64,000 nucleotides of DNA from the NCBI RefSeq assembly GCF_003867075.1, contig NZ_CP032544.1, forward strand, positions 2,970,001 through 3,034,000. The letters are read 5' to 3'. The stretch is from Tenacibaculum mesophilum (GTDB lineage Bacteria > Bacteroidota > Bacteroidia > Flavobacteriales > Flavobacteriaceae). Under the pieces are notes generated by a model. It did not search any database. It saw only the letters and a list, made by a program, of their open reading frames with translations, and was not told where the DNA came from. Positions 40,890 through 50,106 of the stretch are shown piece by piece (the first letter of the stretch is position 1; every line of letters begins with the position of its first letter). A program made the translations under genes and the position numbers.

Positions 40890-43214
40890 TTAATTTACAG
40901 TTTCTAAGGTGTTAGCATTATAGCTTAAAGAGGCTTCTTTTGAAGCTGAAACCATAGCTATTAAAGCTTTTTCAGTTTCATCCCAATGTCTAGTTTTAAG
41001 ACCACAATCAGGATTTACCCAAAGACGAGAAGCTGGAATAACTTTTTGTGCTTTTTGTAGTAATTCAACCATTTCTTCTTTTGAAGGAACTCTTGGTGAG
41101 TGGATGTCATAAACCCCAGGTCCAATTTCATTCGGATATTTGAAATCTGCAAAAGCGTTTAACAACTCCATTTGAGAGCGAGAACATTCAATAGTAATTA
41201 CATCGGCATCCATCTCAGCAATGCTTTGAATAATGTCGTTAAACTCTGAATAACACATATGTGTATGTATTTGTGTAGCGTCATTTACACCACAAGAAGA
41301 AATTTTAAAAGCTTCAATAGCCCATTTTAGATAATCATTCCACCCTGATTTTCGTAATGGTAAACCTTCTCTTATAGCAGGCTCATCAATTTGAATAATT
41401 CTAATACCAGCATTTTCTAGGTCTCTAACTTCATCACGTATAGCCAGTGCAATTTGTTGGCAAGTAATGCTACGAGGTTGATCGTCACGCACAAACGACC
41501 ATTGTAAAATAGTAACAGGGCCTGTAAGCATTCCTTTAACCCATTTGTCAGTTAAAGATTGTGCATATTGTGACCAATAAACAGTCATTGGGTGTGGTCT
41601 GTGTACATCCCCATAAATAATAGGAGGTTTTACACAACGACTACCATAACTTTGAACCCAACCTTTTTTAGTAAATGTAACTCCGGCAAGTTGTTCACCA
41701 AAATACTCTACCATATCGTTTCGCTCATACTCACCATGAACTAATACATCTAACCCTATTTTTTCTTGCCATTGAATGGTTTTTTGAGTTTCTTCTTTTA
41801 GCAAATACTTGTAATCTTCACTACTTAAGATACCTTTTTTAAATTGAGCTCTCCAGCTTCTTACTTCTTTAGTTTGAGGGAAGGAGCCAATGGTTGTAGT
41901 AGGGAATAGCGGTAAATTCAATACTTTTTCTTGTGCTTCTTTACGAATTAAAAAACTATTTTTTCTTCTAGAATCTGTTTCGTTAATGGAATCAACACGT
42001 AGTTTTACATCGTTATGATGGATTAATGCTGAAGATTTTCTATTGGCAATAGCTTTTTTATTTTCTTCATAAGCATTTAAAATATTTTCATCACTAGTGT
42101 TTTCAGATAACTCTTTTAATAAGCTTACTTCGGTAAGTTTTTGTTTAGCAAAAGAAAGCCATTGTTTAATGTCAGTGTCAAGAGAGATCTCTAAATCTAA
42201 ATCACAAGGAGAATGCAACAAAGAACAAGAAGAAGCAATAAAGGTTTTTTCAGAACCTAACTTATCAGTGACTTTTTTTATTAGCTGTAATGACTTTTCA
42301 AAGTCATTTTTCCAAATGTTTCTTCCATCTACAACACCTAACGATAAGATTCTATTTTTAGGAAGAGTATTCAATACATCATCTAGCTGTTCTTCGCAGC
42401 GAACTAAGTCGATATGCAATGCGTCTAAAGGAAGTATGTTAGCTAATGAAAGATTGTCTTTTAAACCTTCAAAATAAGTAGTAACTATAAACTTTAGTTT
42501 AGGAAACTTTTTTCTAATCTCATTATAGATAAATTGATAGGTTTCTTTGGCTTTTTCACTCAAATCTAATGCTAAAAAAGGTTCGTCAAATTGAATCCAT
42601 TCTGCACCTTGTGTTTGAAGTTCTTGTAGAATTTCAATATATACAGGGAGTAGTTTTGGGGCTAAATCTAATTTATCAAAACCTTCTTCTTTTTCTTTAC
42701 CTAAAAGAAGGTAGCTAACCAAACCAATAATTACAGGCTTAGCATTAATCCCTGCTTGTTTAGCTCCGACAAACTCATTAACAATTTTGCTAGAAAATAG
42801 TTTGAATTCCTGATTTTTATAAAATTCAGGAACGATATAATGGTAATTGGTGTCAAACCATTTAGTCATTTCCATAGCAGTGATATCAAGATCATCTTTT
42901 TGATATCCTCTTGCCATAGCAAAGTAAAGGTCAAGTTCAGAATTTGAAGTTTTTAACATTACTTCATTGTAACGTTTAGGAATAGCTCCAACAGTAAGCG
43001 TCATGTCTAACACCTGATCGTAATAAGAAAAATCATTACAAGGAATAAGGTCTATGCCTGCTTCTTGTTGTGTTTTCCAATTTTGTTGACAGATATTTCT
43101 TCCTGTTTCAAGAAGTTCCTGTAAACTAGTTTTGCCTGACCAATATTGCTCGCAGGCTTTTTTGAGTTCTCTGTTGCTACCAATACGCGGATAGCCAAGA
43201 ATGTGCGTTTGCAT
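40890..43214 (-). CDS. metE: Cobalamin-independent methionine synthase
   Basis: A 774-residue enzyme that methylates homocysteine from 5-methyltetrahydropteroyl-triglutamate. N-terminal half: LGYPRIGSNRELKKACEQYW. Catalytic C-terminal half: TTTIGSFPQTKEVR, then the zinc ligands in IHTHMCYSEF (His, Cys), ECSRSQME (Glu) and WVNPDCGLKTRHW (Cys). Full length. A cobalamin riboswitch precedes it, so it should be off when B12 is plentiful. That implies B12 uptake and a MetH elsewhere. Confidence 0.97.
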   Translation of the reverse strand: MQTHILGYPRIGSNRELKKACEQYWSGKTSLQELLETGRNICQQNWKTQQEAGIDLIPCNDFSYYDQVLDMTLTVGAIPKRYNEVMLKTSNSELDLYFAMARGYQKDDLDITAMEMTKWFDTNYHYIVPEFYKNQEFKLFSSKIVNEFVGAKQAGINAKPVIIGLVSYLLLGKEKEEGFDKLDLAPKLLPVYIEILQELQTQGAEWIQFDEPFLALDLSEKAKETYQFIYNEIRKKFPKLKFIVTTYFEGLKDNLSLANILPLDALHIDLVRCEEQLDDVLNTLPKNRILSLGVVDGRNIWKNDFEKSLQLIKKVTDKLGSEKTFIASSCSLLHSPCDLDLEISLDTDIKQWLSFAKQKLTEVSLLKELSENTSDENILNAYEENKKAIANRKSSALIHHNDVKLRVDSINETDSRRKNSFLIRKEAQEKVLNLPLFPTTTIGSFPQTKEVRSWRAQFKKGILSSEDYKYLLKEETQKTIQWQEKIGLDVLVHGEYERNDMVEYFGEQLAGVTFTKKGWVQSYGSRCVKPPIIYGDVHRPHPMTVYWSQYAQSLTDKWVKGMLTGPVTILQWSFVRDDQPRSITCQQIALAIRDEVRDLENAGIRIIQIDEPAIREGLPLRKSGWNDYLKWAIEAFKISSCGVNDATQIHTHMCYSEFNDIIQSIAEMDADVITIECSRSQMELLNAFADFKYPNEIGPGVYDIHSPRVPSKEEMVELLQKAQKVIPASRLWVNPDCGLKTRHWDETEKALIAMVSASKEASLSYNANTLETVN

Positions 43215-43317
43215 TTTCTTTTAAACTTTTATAATTAAACATTAATTTTAAAAGCTCTTTTAGATGCTTCGCAATGCTAAAAACGATAAGATGTTTGAGG
43301 AAAAATAATGACATACC

Positions 43318-43350
43318 AAAAAAGCACAGCATTTCATAAAGAAAGTGTGC
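43318..43350 (-). terminator. Expression-platform terminator of the cobalamin riboswitch
   Basis: On the minus strand GCACA and TGTGC plus TTTC and GAAA pair around a TTTAT loop (43350-43324), followed by TTTTTT. It lies about 65 bases past the B12 box and 100 bases before the metE start codon. Transcription-termination control is the likely mechanism. Confidence 0.7.
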
Positions 43351-43404
43351 GTTAAAAATATATCATCGGTATGACCCAAAAGCTTCAAATCGCGAAAGCA
43401 TTGT

Positions 43405-43600
43405 CAATATCCGAATAGGCAGGTCTCCTGACTTATAACAGCTTTTATCATCCTTCCCGCTTTTGGCAGTGGATATACTAGGATAAAAACTTTTGGTGTG
43501 TTACTTACAGTTGCGCGACAGTTCGTGATTTGCACACGATTCCCTATTAATCTACAGTTAAGTAAAACCTTTTCGGTTGATGAAGTATGTAAAGAACTTA
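43405..43600 (-). ncRNA. Cobalamin riboswitch upstream of metE
   Basis: On the minus strand the hallmark blocks appear in order: GGGAATCGTGTGCAAATCAC, CTGTCGCGCAACTGTAA, CCACTG, GCGGGAAGG and the B12 box AGTCAGGAGACCTGCC (43433-43418). This is a complete aptamer. Binding of adenosyl- or other cobalamin would favour the downstream terminator and switch metE off. Confidence 0.96.
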
Positions 43601-43639
43601 TCGGGGTAAATGTATGTATTATTTTTTTAGAACTGGTAA

Positions 43640-43672
43640 TAAAAAAAAGCACCAATAAATTGATGCTTATGT
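43640..43672 (-). terminator. Terminator of the DJ-1-like lipoprotein gene
   Basis: On the minus strand AAGCATCAA-TTTA-TTGGTGCTT (one U-G pair) followed by a run of T. It insulates the riboswitch from the upstream gene. Confidence 0.8.
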
Positions 43673-43699
43673 TTGAAAAAGAAAATTTATAATTAATGT

Positions 43700-44455
43700 T
43701 TATTTTTTCCAGTTTTTAAGTTGATCCAAGTATAAATAGCTTTCAACAAATTTTCTATGTTCAGTATTTGTCATAATTTCGAGAAGTTCTAACGCTGAAA
43801 TATAACTTGCTAAATTTCCGTTTGAAGATAAAAACTTACCGTCTTTAACAAAAGTTACCAAGCTGTCGTTTTGCACTTTTAAATTTGGGTAGTCTTTTTG
43901 TAGTTGCTCACCGCCGCCAATCCATGTTACAATTTTATGACCATCTGCTATACCAGATTTACCAATTAAATTAGCTCCAGCACAATTACTAACAGTGTAT
44001 TGGGTTTCTTGATTTTTTGTTTTTATAAAATCTACAACTTTATTATTATGTACTTGTGCATACATGTCGTAAGCACTTGGTACAAACAAAGCCGTTAGTT
44101 TAGGACAGTTTTCAAAAGTATAGTCGGGAACAAAATGCATTCCTTCTTCAGTAGTAATGGGTTTAGCTGTTTCAGCAATAGCTACTACATTAAAAAGTTG
44201 TTTGCCATCTTTATCTGCTTTTCCAAATACATCTGACGTTGCTATAACTTCTCCTTGTAAAACCCCATTAAACATTAAAAGTCCAATAGTTGGTAAATTA
44301 GGATTAAATGGTTTTAGGTGTTTAGTTAGTGTGTCAGATGGAGATACAACTTGTTCAACTCCTTCTGTTTTTTTATTGGTTTTCGATTTTTCTGAATTAC
44401 AACCAACAGTAATAATTGTAAAAAGTAGTATTACTACAATGCTTAAATTTTTCAT
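43700..44455 (-). CDS. DJ-1/PfpI-family lipoprotein
   Basis: A 251-residue protein with a lipoprotein signal (LLFTIITVGCNS) and a class I glutamine amidotransferase-like domain. The nucleophile elbow is VSNCAGANLIGKSG, with the conserved Cys. PTIGLLMFNGVLQGEV is the first strand. DJ-1/PfpI proteins include peptidases, glyoxalase-like enzymes and sensors; the specific role is not readable. It follows the NDH-2 gene by seven bases, so probably the same operon. Confidence 0.87.
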   Translation of the reverse strand: MKNLSIVVILLFTIITVGCNSEKSKTNKKTEGVEQVVSPSDTLTKHLKPFNPNLPTIGLLMFNGVLQGEVIATSDVFGKADKDGKQLFNVVAIAETAKPITTEEGMHFVPDYTFENCPKLTALFVPSAYDMYAQVHNNKVVDFIKTKNQETQYTVSNCAGANLIGKSGIADGHKIVTWIGGGEQLQKDYPNLKVQNDSLVTFVKDGKFLSSNGNLASYISALELLEIMTNTEHRKFVESYLYLDQLKNWKK

Positions 44456-44462
44456 GCGTATT

Positions 44463-45737
44463 TTATTTAGTATCTCTTTGAGTAGGTTTAATAATCATTC
44501 TAAAATATTGGTCTTTGTATATGTAATAGCCTAACCAGTTGTATAGAGTTCTTACTTTATTTTTGAAGTTTACAAGCCCCATAATATGTACAAAAATCCA
44601 AATTAACCATGCAACAAAACCTTTTAATGATTGTTTTTGTCCTGGGAAATCTAATACAGCCTTATTTCTTCCAATAATAGCTAATGAACCTTTATCATTA
44701 TATTGAAAAGTTTTCCAGTTTGTATCTTTTCTAGAAAGGTTTTTAGCTAAGTTTCTAGCTTGTTGTAATGCAGGTTGTGCTAATTGAGGATGCCCTTTAG
44801 GATAGCTTTCGTCTCCTAAAATCAAAGCACAGTCACCCAAAGCATAAATGTTATCATATGAGTGTACTAGATTGAACTGATTTGTTTTTAACCTTCTACC
44901 AGCACCAAAGTTTTCTTTTGAAAAACCATCAAATGTTTTAGCAGATACACCGGCAGCCCATATAAGGTTTTTAGTATGTATTTCTTCTCCGTTTGATAAA
45001 TATACAGTTTCACCATCAAAATCATTAACCATGGTGTTCATCGTTAATGTTACTCCGAGTTCACTTAACTTTTTAGAGGTATATTCTTGTGCTCTTTCAG
45101 ACATAGGAGCTAATACAGAGCTTTGACCATCAATAAGATGAATTTCTCCAAAATCATTTTTATCTAACTCTGGATAATCTTTTATGATAATTGAAGTTTT
45201 AATTTCAGATAAAATACCAGAAAGTTCAACCCCAGTAGGACCCGCTCCAGCGATTACAAAAGTTAAACACTTCTTTCTTTCTTCAGGATTGTGAATTCTA
45301 GTAGCACGGTCAAATCGAGTTAAAATAACATTTCTAAGTGACAAGGCGTCACTAATAGTTTTCATTGGTAAACTGTACTTTTCAATGTTTTTGTTTCCGA
45401 AAAAATTACTTTCTGTACCAGTAGCCATTACTAAGATATCATATGCTATTTCTCCATTACTTACCACTATTTTATTTTCTTCTGGAACAACTTTTTCAAG
45501 TGTACCCAGACGAAAACGAGCATTTTTAAATTTTCTTAAAATTTTTCTGAATGGATAACTAATTGCAGAAGGTTCCATAAAACCTGTGGATACTTGGTAG
45601 ATTAAAGGAGGAAAGAAATTATAGTTATTACTATCTACTAAAATAATTTGATAATTTTCAGAATTTCCTAACCCTTTTATAAGTTCTAACCCAGCAAAAC
45701 CGCCGCCAACAACGACAATTTTTTTCATGTTTTTCAT
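44463..45737 (-). CDS. ndh: Type II NADH dehydrogenase (NDH-2)
   Basis: A 424-residue flavoprotein that passes electrons from NADH to quinone without pumping protons. It has the FAD motif VVVGGGFAGLELIKG at the start, the NADH motif VIAGAGPTGVELSG mid-protein, and YALGDCALI. The C-terminal ~60 residues are hydrophobic and basic (GFVAWLIWIFVHIMGLVNF) and would anchor it in the membrane. ATG at 45737 or 45728. Confidence 0.93.
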   Translation of the reverse strand: MKNMKKIVVVGGGFAGLELIKGLGNSENYQIILVDSNNYNFFPPLIYQVSTGFMEPSAISYPFRKILRKFKNARFRLGTLEKVVPEENKIVVSNGEIAYDILVMATGTESNFFGNKNIEKYSLPMKTISDALSLRNVILTRFDRATRIHNPEERKKCLTFVIAGAGPTGVELSGILSEIKTSIIIKDYPELDKNDFGEIHLIDGQSSVLAPMSERAQEYTSKKLSELGVTLTMNTMVNDFDGETVYLSNGEEIHTKNLIWAAGVSAKTFDGFSKENFGAGRRLKTNQFNLVHSYDNIYALGDCALILGDESYPKGHPQLAQPALQQARNLAKNLSRKDTNWKTFQYNDKGSLAIIGRNKAVLDFPGQKQSLKGFVAWLIWIFVHIMGLVNFKNKVRTLYNWLGYYIYKDQYFRMIIKPTQRDTK

Positions 45738-45769
45738 AATGCTATTATGCCCTTAAATTAATATAAATG

Positions 45770-45777
45770 CAAAGGTA
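45770..45777 (-). promoter_or_regulatory. ndh -7 element
   Basis: TACCTTTG on the minus strand, 32 bases before the ndh ATG, matches TAnnTTTG. Confidence 0.5.
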
Positions 45778-45819
45778 GTTAAGTATGTTTTAGTAAAAAA
45801 TAAACTAACTTAAGAATAG

Positions 45820-46389
45820 CTATTTTCTTTTAATTTCACTTAAATATTCAGGAGTTAATCCTAAAAAACTAGCTAATAAATATTGGGGTACTCGTTGTAC
45901 AAAATCAGGGAAGTCTTTTCTAAATCTAAAAAAGATATCTTCTTTAGAGTAACTGTTAATGTATTTTAAACGCATTAAAGCAGCTCCGTATGCGGTTTCA
46001 TATATACTTCTAAAATATTTTTCTAATAAGGGAAACTTATTTAATAACTCGTTATATTTTGAAAAGGAGATTGACAAAATTTCAGAGTTTTCAACTGTTT
46101 CTATGGTAAAGTTAGCATGTTTTTGGTTCCGAAAAGCTAAAAAGTCAGTTAACCACCAATTTTCTAGAGCAAACTGTGTAGTTTTTTTGTAGCCCAAACT
46201 ATCAATAAAATATAAATGTAAGCAACCTTTGGTAACAAAAAATAGTTTATTACAACGTTTATTTGTGAGTAATAAAATTTCTTTTTTTTTGTAGGATTGA
46301 CAATCAAAAAAAGAAAGTATTTCCGTTAATTTTTCTTCAGAAAGATTTGTGTAATTTTTAATATGATTTTTTAAAATGCTTTTACCCAT
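45820..46389 (-). CDS. Crp/Fnr-family transcriptional regulator
   Basis: A 189-residue regulator. Residues ~20-125 are a cyclic-nucleotide-binding-type beta barrel (KKEILLLTNKRCNKLFFVTKG). The C-terminal part is a compact helix-turn-helix (QRVPQYLLASFLGLTPEYLSEIKRK, in parts). No Fnr-type iron-sulfur cysteine cluster. Regulon unknown; ndh next to it on the same strand is a possible target. Confidence 0.9.
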   Translation of the reverse strand: MGKSILKNHIKNYTNLSEEKLTEILSFFDCQSYKKKEILLLTNKRCNKLFFVTKGCLHLYFIDSLGYKKTTQFALENWWLTDFLAFRNQKHANFTIETVENSEILSISFSKYNELLNKFPLLEKYFRSIYETAYGAALMRLKYINSYSKEDIFFRFRKDFPDFVQRVPQYLLASFLGLTPEYLSEIKRK

Positions 46390-46445
46390 ATCTTAGTTTA
46401 GTATTTAAAGGTAAAAATACCAACTTTATAGAGATTCCTTTTATT

Positions 46446-46492
46446 TTTAAAAGAAAAAGGCACCAAATAAATTGATGCCTTTTGTGTTCGTT
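46446..46492 (-). terminator. Terminator of the saccharopine dehydrogenase-like gene
   Basis: AAGGCATCAA-TTTAT-TTGGTGCCTTTTTCTTTT on the minus strand, about 25 bases past the stop codon. Confidence 0.75.
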
Positions 46493-46502
46493 TTGGAAGA
46501 CT

Positions 46503-47873
46503 TTATCCTTTTATACTCTCAGGGTTATAGCCTAAATACGGAACTTCTTTTTCAACAAAAGTAATTCCGTAATCTTCTAATTCTTTTAAAATTGGTTCGT
46601 ACACCTCTTCGTTAATCGGTAATTGAACTCCAGGAGTTGTGATGTCACCGTTTAAAATACGTACCGTAGCCATAGCTACAGGTAAGCCAACAGTTTTTGC
46701 CATAGCAGTATAGGTTTGATCATCACCTTTAATAACCATACTACTTTCTATTTGATGATTTTCCTCCTTGTATTGATACCCAAAAATATGATGCATTACA
46801 ATCATATCTTTATCCTCAGCTTCAAGAGTCCAAGAATCCATCAATATTTTTTGTAAAATTTCAGCAGGGGTAGCGTTTTTTAAGCCTACTTTTTTGTTCG
46901 GATTGAAGATGTCTAACTCTACAAATTTATCCCACATTAAATCATCTTGATCAATCTTTGCATACGAACGGAATTTTAATTCAACAGAATCTGAAGGAGA
47001 ATAGGCTAAGAAAAGGTTAGTGAAATCACGATAGCTCATGTTTTCAGAATCTTCAATAGTGTAAGTGTCATCAGTCATTCCTAACTGGACAAAAACATTC
47101 CAAGCACGAGAAAAACCAACTTTACGAATAGTTCCACGATACATGGTTTTAATATCTTCTAAACCATAAATACTTCTATACTTTAAAGAATCACGGTTTG
47201 CATACGCTTCAAATCTTCCACTGCCATTAATAGTTAAAAATTCAGTTCTTCTAAATAATTTTTGATATGGAATATACTTATAGGTTCCTTCTTGAATAAA
47301 CATTGAAGCTCCACCTTGACCAGCTAATACTACATTTCTTGGGTTCCAAGTAAATTTATAATTCCATAAGTTGGTATCGCTTTCAGGAGCTACTAATCCA
47401 CCACAAAAAGATTCAAATAATAGCATTTTTCCTCCTTGTTCTTTTATACGATCAATAACTTGCATAGCACTCATGTGGTCAATTCCTGGATCCAGACCAA
47501 TTTCGTTCATAAATACTAAACCTTTAGCTTTAGCTTCTTCATCTAAAGCTTTCATTTCATCAGAAATATAAGACGCAGTAACCATGTGTTTTCCATAAGT
47601 AATACAATCTTTAGCTACTTCAATATGAAAACGAGCAGGTAACATTGAAATAACAATGTCAGCTTTTTGAATTGCATTTGAGCGCTCCTCAGCATTAAAA
47701 ACATCTAGCTGTATTGCTGTAGCACTTGAATGATTGTGAATTTTAGATTGAGCGCTTTCTAACGAAACATCACCAATAGTTATATGTAGGTTTTCTTGTG
47801 AAGATTTATCCAATAAATATTTTATAAGTGAAGAGCTCGATCTACCAGCACCAATAATCAATATATTTCTCAT
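46503..47873 (-). CDS. Saccharopine dehydrogenase-family protein
   Basis: A 456-residue oxidoreductase with an N-terminal Rossmann fold (ILIIGAGRSSSSLIKYL), then KGLVFMNEIGLDPGIDHMSAMQ and SFCGGLVAPESDTNLWNYKF, as in saccharopine reductases/dehydrogenases. It may act in lysine degradation to alpha-aminoadipate semialdehyde. Neighbours do not support or refute that. The 80-base gap upstream separates it from the divergent DUF423 gene. Confidence 0.88.
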   Translation of the reverse strand: MRNILIIGAGRSSSSLIKYLLDKSSQENLHITIGDVSLESAQSKIHNHSSATAIQLDVFNAEERSNAIQKADIVISMLPARFHIEVAKDCITYGKHMVTASYISDEMKALDEEAKAKGLVFMNEIGLDPGIDHMSAMQVIDRIKEQGGKMLLFESFCGGLVAPESDTNLWNYKFTWNPRNVVLAGQGGASMFIQEGTYKYIPYQKLFRRTEFLTINGSGRFEAYANRDSLKYRSIYGLEDIKTMYRGTIRKVGFSRAWNVFVQLGMTDDTYTIEDSENMSYRDFTNLFLAYSPSDSVELKFRSYAKIDQDDLMWDKFVELDIFNPNKKVGLKNATPAEILQKILMDSWTLEAEDKDMIVMHHIFGYQYKEENHQIESSMVIKGDDQTYTAMAKTVGLPVAMATVRILNGDITTPGVQLPINEEVYEPILKELEDYGITFVEKEVPYLGYNPESIKG

Positions 47874-47953
47874 TTATAATTATTTTTGTTGTGTATAAAA
47901 TTTGAGGCGACAATATCGCTAAAAAAGTTTAAATTTAAACAAAAATTAAAATA

Positions 47954-48334
47954 ATGTATAAAAATTTAACAATAGCTGCAGTCTTGGGAATGATTGCTGT
48001 GATTTTAGGTGCCTTCGGAGCTCATGCTTTAAAAACAAGATTAACACCAGAAGCTTTAGAGAGTTTTGAAACCGCTGTACGCTATCAGTTTTTTCATGTG
48101 TTTTTATTACTTTTTGTAAATATGTTTACTGAGCTTACTAACAAAGAAAAAAACAGAATTAGTTATTTTTTAATAGCTGGGATTTTATTGTTTTCTGGGT
48201 CTATATATTTAATTTACTTAGCGAATGTTCCTGCAAAAGCAATTTGGTTTGTAACGCCGTTAGGAGGAGTGTTATTAATCGTTGGTTGGAGCCTTTTAGC
48301 ATATAGCTTTTTTAAAAAAGTTATTAAAGGTTAA
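47954..48334 (+). CDS. DUF423 membrane protein
   Basis: A 126-residue protein with four predicted transmembrane helices. AVLGMIAVILGAFGAHALK at the start and FETAVRYQFFHVFLLLF are the DUF423 signature. Function unknown. Confidence 0.9.
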   Translation: MYKNLTIAAVLGMIAVILGAFGAHALKTRLTPEALESFETAVRYQFFHVFLLLFVNMFTELTNKEKNRISYFLIAGILLFSGSIYLIYLANVPAKAIWFVTPLGGVLLIVGWSLLAYSFFKKVIKG

Positions 48335-48380
48335 AGTTGATAAAATCATTTAATGATATAGCTGTTTAATCAAAAAGAAC

Positions 48381-48388
48381 TATTTTTG
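48381..48388 (+). promoter_or_regulatory. pckA -7 element
   Basis: TATTTTTG, 32 bases before the pckA ATG, matches TAnnTTTG. Confidence 0.55.
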
Positions 48389-48420
48389 TCCAAAATTAAA
48401 CACAACTAAAATCTTTTAAG

Positions 48421-50013
48421 ATGACAAATCTTGATACGAAAACGATATCGTTAGATAACTTAGGCATAAAAGACGCTACGGTTCGTTATCAATTAACTTC
48501 AGACGAGTTACACGACATCACTATTGAAAAAGAACAAGGAGTAGAAACCAGTTTTGGAGCATTAGCTGTTAAAACAGGTGAGTTCACAGGACGTTCTCCA
48601 ATGGATCGTTTTATTGTTAAAGACGATATAACTAAAGACCAAGTTTGGTGGGGAGATATTAATATTCCTTTCGATTCAGAAAAATTTGACAAGCTATACG
48701 ATAAAGTAACTAATTATTTATCTAACAAAGAAGTATTTGTACGTGATAGTTATGCATGTGCAGACGAAGATTATAAATTAAATATTCGTGTTGTAAATGA
48801 ATACCCTTGGAGTAACATGTTTGCGCACAATATGTTTTTACGTCCTACCGCAGAGGAGTTAAAAAACTTTTCTCCAGAGTGGACAGTAGTAAACGCTCCA
48901 GGTTTTATGGCAGATCCTGAAGTGGATGGAACACGCCAACACAACTTTGCTATTTTAAACTTTACTAGAAAAGTAGCGTTAATTGGTGGTACAGGATACA
49001 CAGGGGAAATTAAAAAAGGAATTTTCTCTGCATTAAACTTTATTTTACCTGTATTCAAAAACACGTTACCAATGCATTGTTCTGCAAACGTTGGTAAAGA
49101 TGGTGATACAGCTATTTTCTTTGGATTATCAGGAACAGGTAAAACGACCTTATCTACCGATCCAAACCGTAGTTTAATTGGTGATGACGAGCATGGTTGG
49201 ACTGCTGAAAACACAATCTTTAACTTTGAAGGAGGATGTTATGCAAAAGTAATTGACTTATCTCAAGAGAAAGAGCCAGAAATTTACGGAGCAATTAAAA
49301 GAGGAGCGATCCTTGAAAACATTGTGATGGATGATAAAGGAAATGTAGATTTTCATGATACATCAATTACACAAAATACTCGTGTAAGTTATCCTATTTA
49401 TCACATTGAAAATATTCAAAAACCATCTAAAGGTGCAAACCCAAAGAATATTTTCTTCTTAACAGCAGATGCTTTTGGAGTACTGCCTCCAATCTCTAAA
49501 TTAACACCAGGGCAGGCAGCATATCACTTTATTTCTGGGTACACAGCAAAAGTAGCAGGTACAGAGGCTGGAATTAACGAACCATTACCAAGTTTCTCAG
49601 CTTGTTTTGGAGCTCCATTTATGCCATTACACCCAACGCGTTACGCTGAAATGTTAAGTAAGAAAATGCAAGAAGCAGGTGTAAACGTTTGGTTAATTAA
49701 TACTGGATGGACAGGTGGTGCTTACGGTACTGGTAGCAGAATGAAATTAAAGTATACTCGTGCTATGATTACAGAAGCTTTAGAAGGTAATTTAGAAAAT
49801 GTTGAATTTGTACAACACCCAATTTTTGGATTATCAATGCCAACTACTTGTGAAAATGTTCCTGATGAAGTATTAAATCCAAAGCAAACATGGGCAGACA
49901 AAGATGCTTATGATGCAAAAGCTATGGAATTAGCGAATTCATTTAGAAAGAACTTTGCTCAGTTTGAAGAAATGGCAAGCGAGGAAATTATTAAAGGAGG
50001 ACCAATAGCGTAA
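48421..50013 (+). CDS. pckA: Phosphoenolpyruvate carboxykinase (ATP)
   Basis: A 530-residue gluconeogenic enzyme converting oxaloacetate and ATP to phosphoenolpyruvate, CO2 and ADP. Motifs: P-loop FFGLSGTGKTTLSTDPNR, metal site IGDDEHGW, and the substrate-binding TGRSPMDRFI and NTGWTGGAYGTGSRMKL. Standard length for the ATP-type enzyme. Monocistronic, with a terminator following. Confidence 0.98.
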   Translation: MTNLDTKTISLDNLGIKDATVRYQLTSDELHDITIEKEQGVETSFGALAVKTGEFTGRSPMDRFIVKDDITKDQVWWGDINIPFDSEKFDKLYDKVTNYLSNKEVFVRDSYACADEDYKLNIRVVNEYPWSNMFAHNMFLRPTAEELKNFSPEWTVVNAPGFMADPEVDGTRQHNFAILNFTRKVALIGGTGYTGEIKKGIFSALNFILPVFKNTLPMHCSANVGKDGDTAIFFGLSGTGKTTLSTDPNRSLIGDDEHGWTAENTIFNFEGGCYAKVIDLSQEKEPEIYGAIKRGAILENIVMDDKGNVDFHDTSITQNTRVSYPIYHIENIQKPSKGANPKNIFFLTADAFGVLPPISKLTPGQAAYHFISGYTAKVAGTEAGINEPLPSFSACFGAPFMPLHPTRYAEMLSKKMQEAGVNVWLINTGWTGGAYGTGSRMKLKYTRAMITEALEGNLENVEFVQHPIFGLSMPTTCENVPDEVLNPKQTWADKDAYDAKAMELANSFRKNFAQFEEMASEEIIKGGPIA

Positions 50014-50035
50014 CCTTAAAAAAAATATACTTATC

Positions 50036-50068
50036 AAAAAAGCATCCGTTACGGGTGCTTTTTTTGTG
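50036..50068 (+). terminator. pckA terminator
   Basis: AAGCATCCG-TTA-CGGGTGCTT followed by a T-run. Confidence 0.85.
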
Positions 50069-50106
50069 AAAAATACTCAGTACTTTAGCAATAAATAAAT
50101 TTTAGC

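Noticed and set aside
43404..43655. Minus-strand ORF of 83 codons over the metE leader
   Set aside because: It lies exactly on the conserved cobalamin aptamer; the conservation is RNA structure, not protein.
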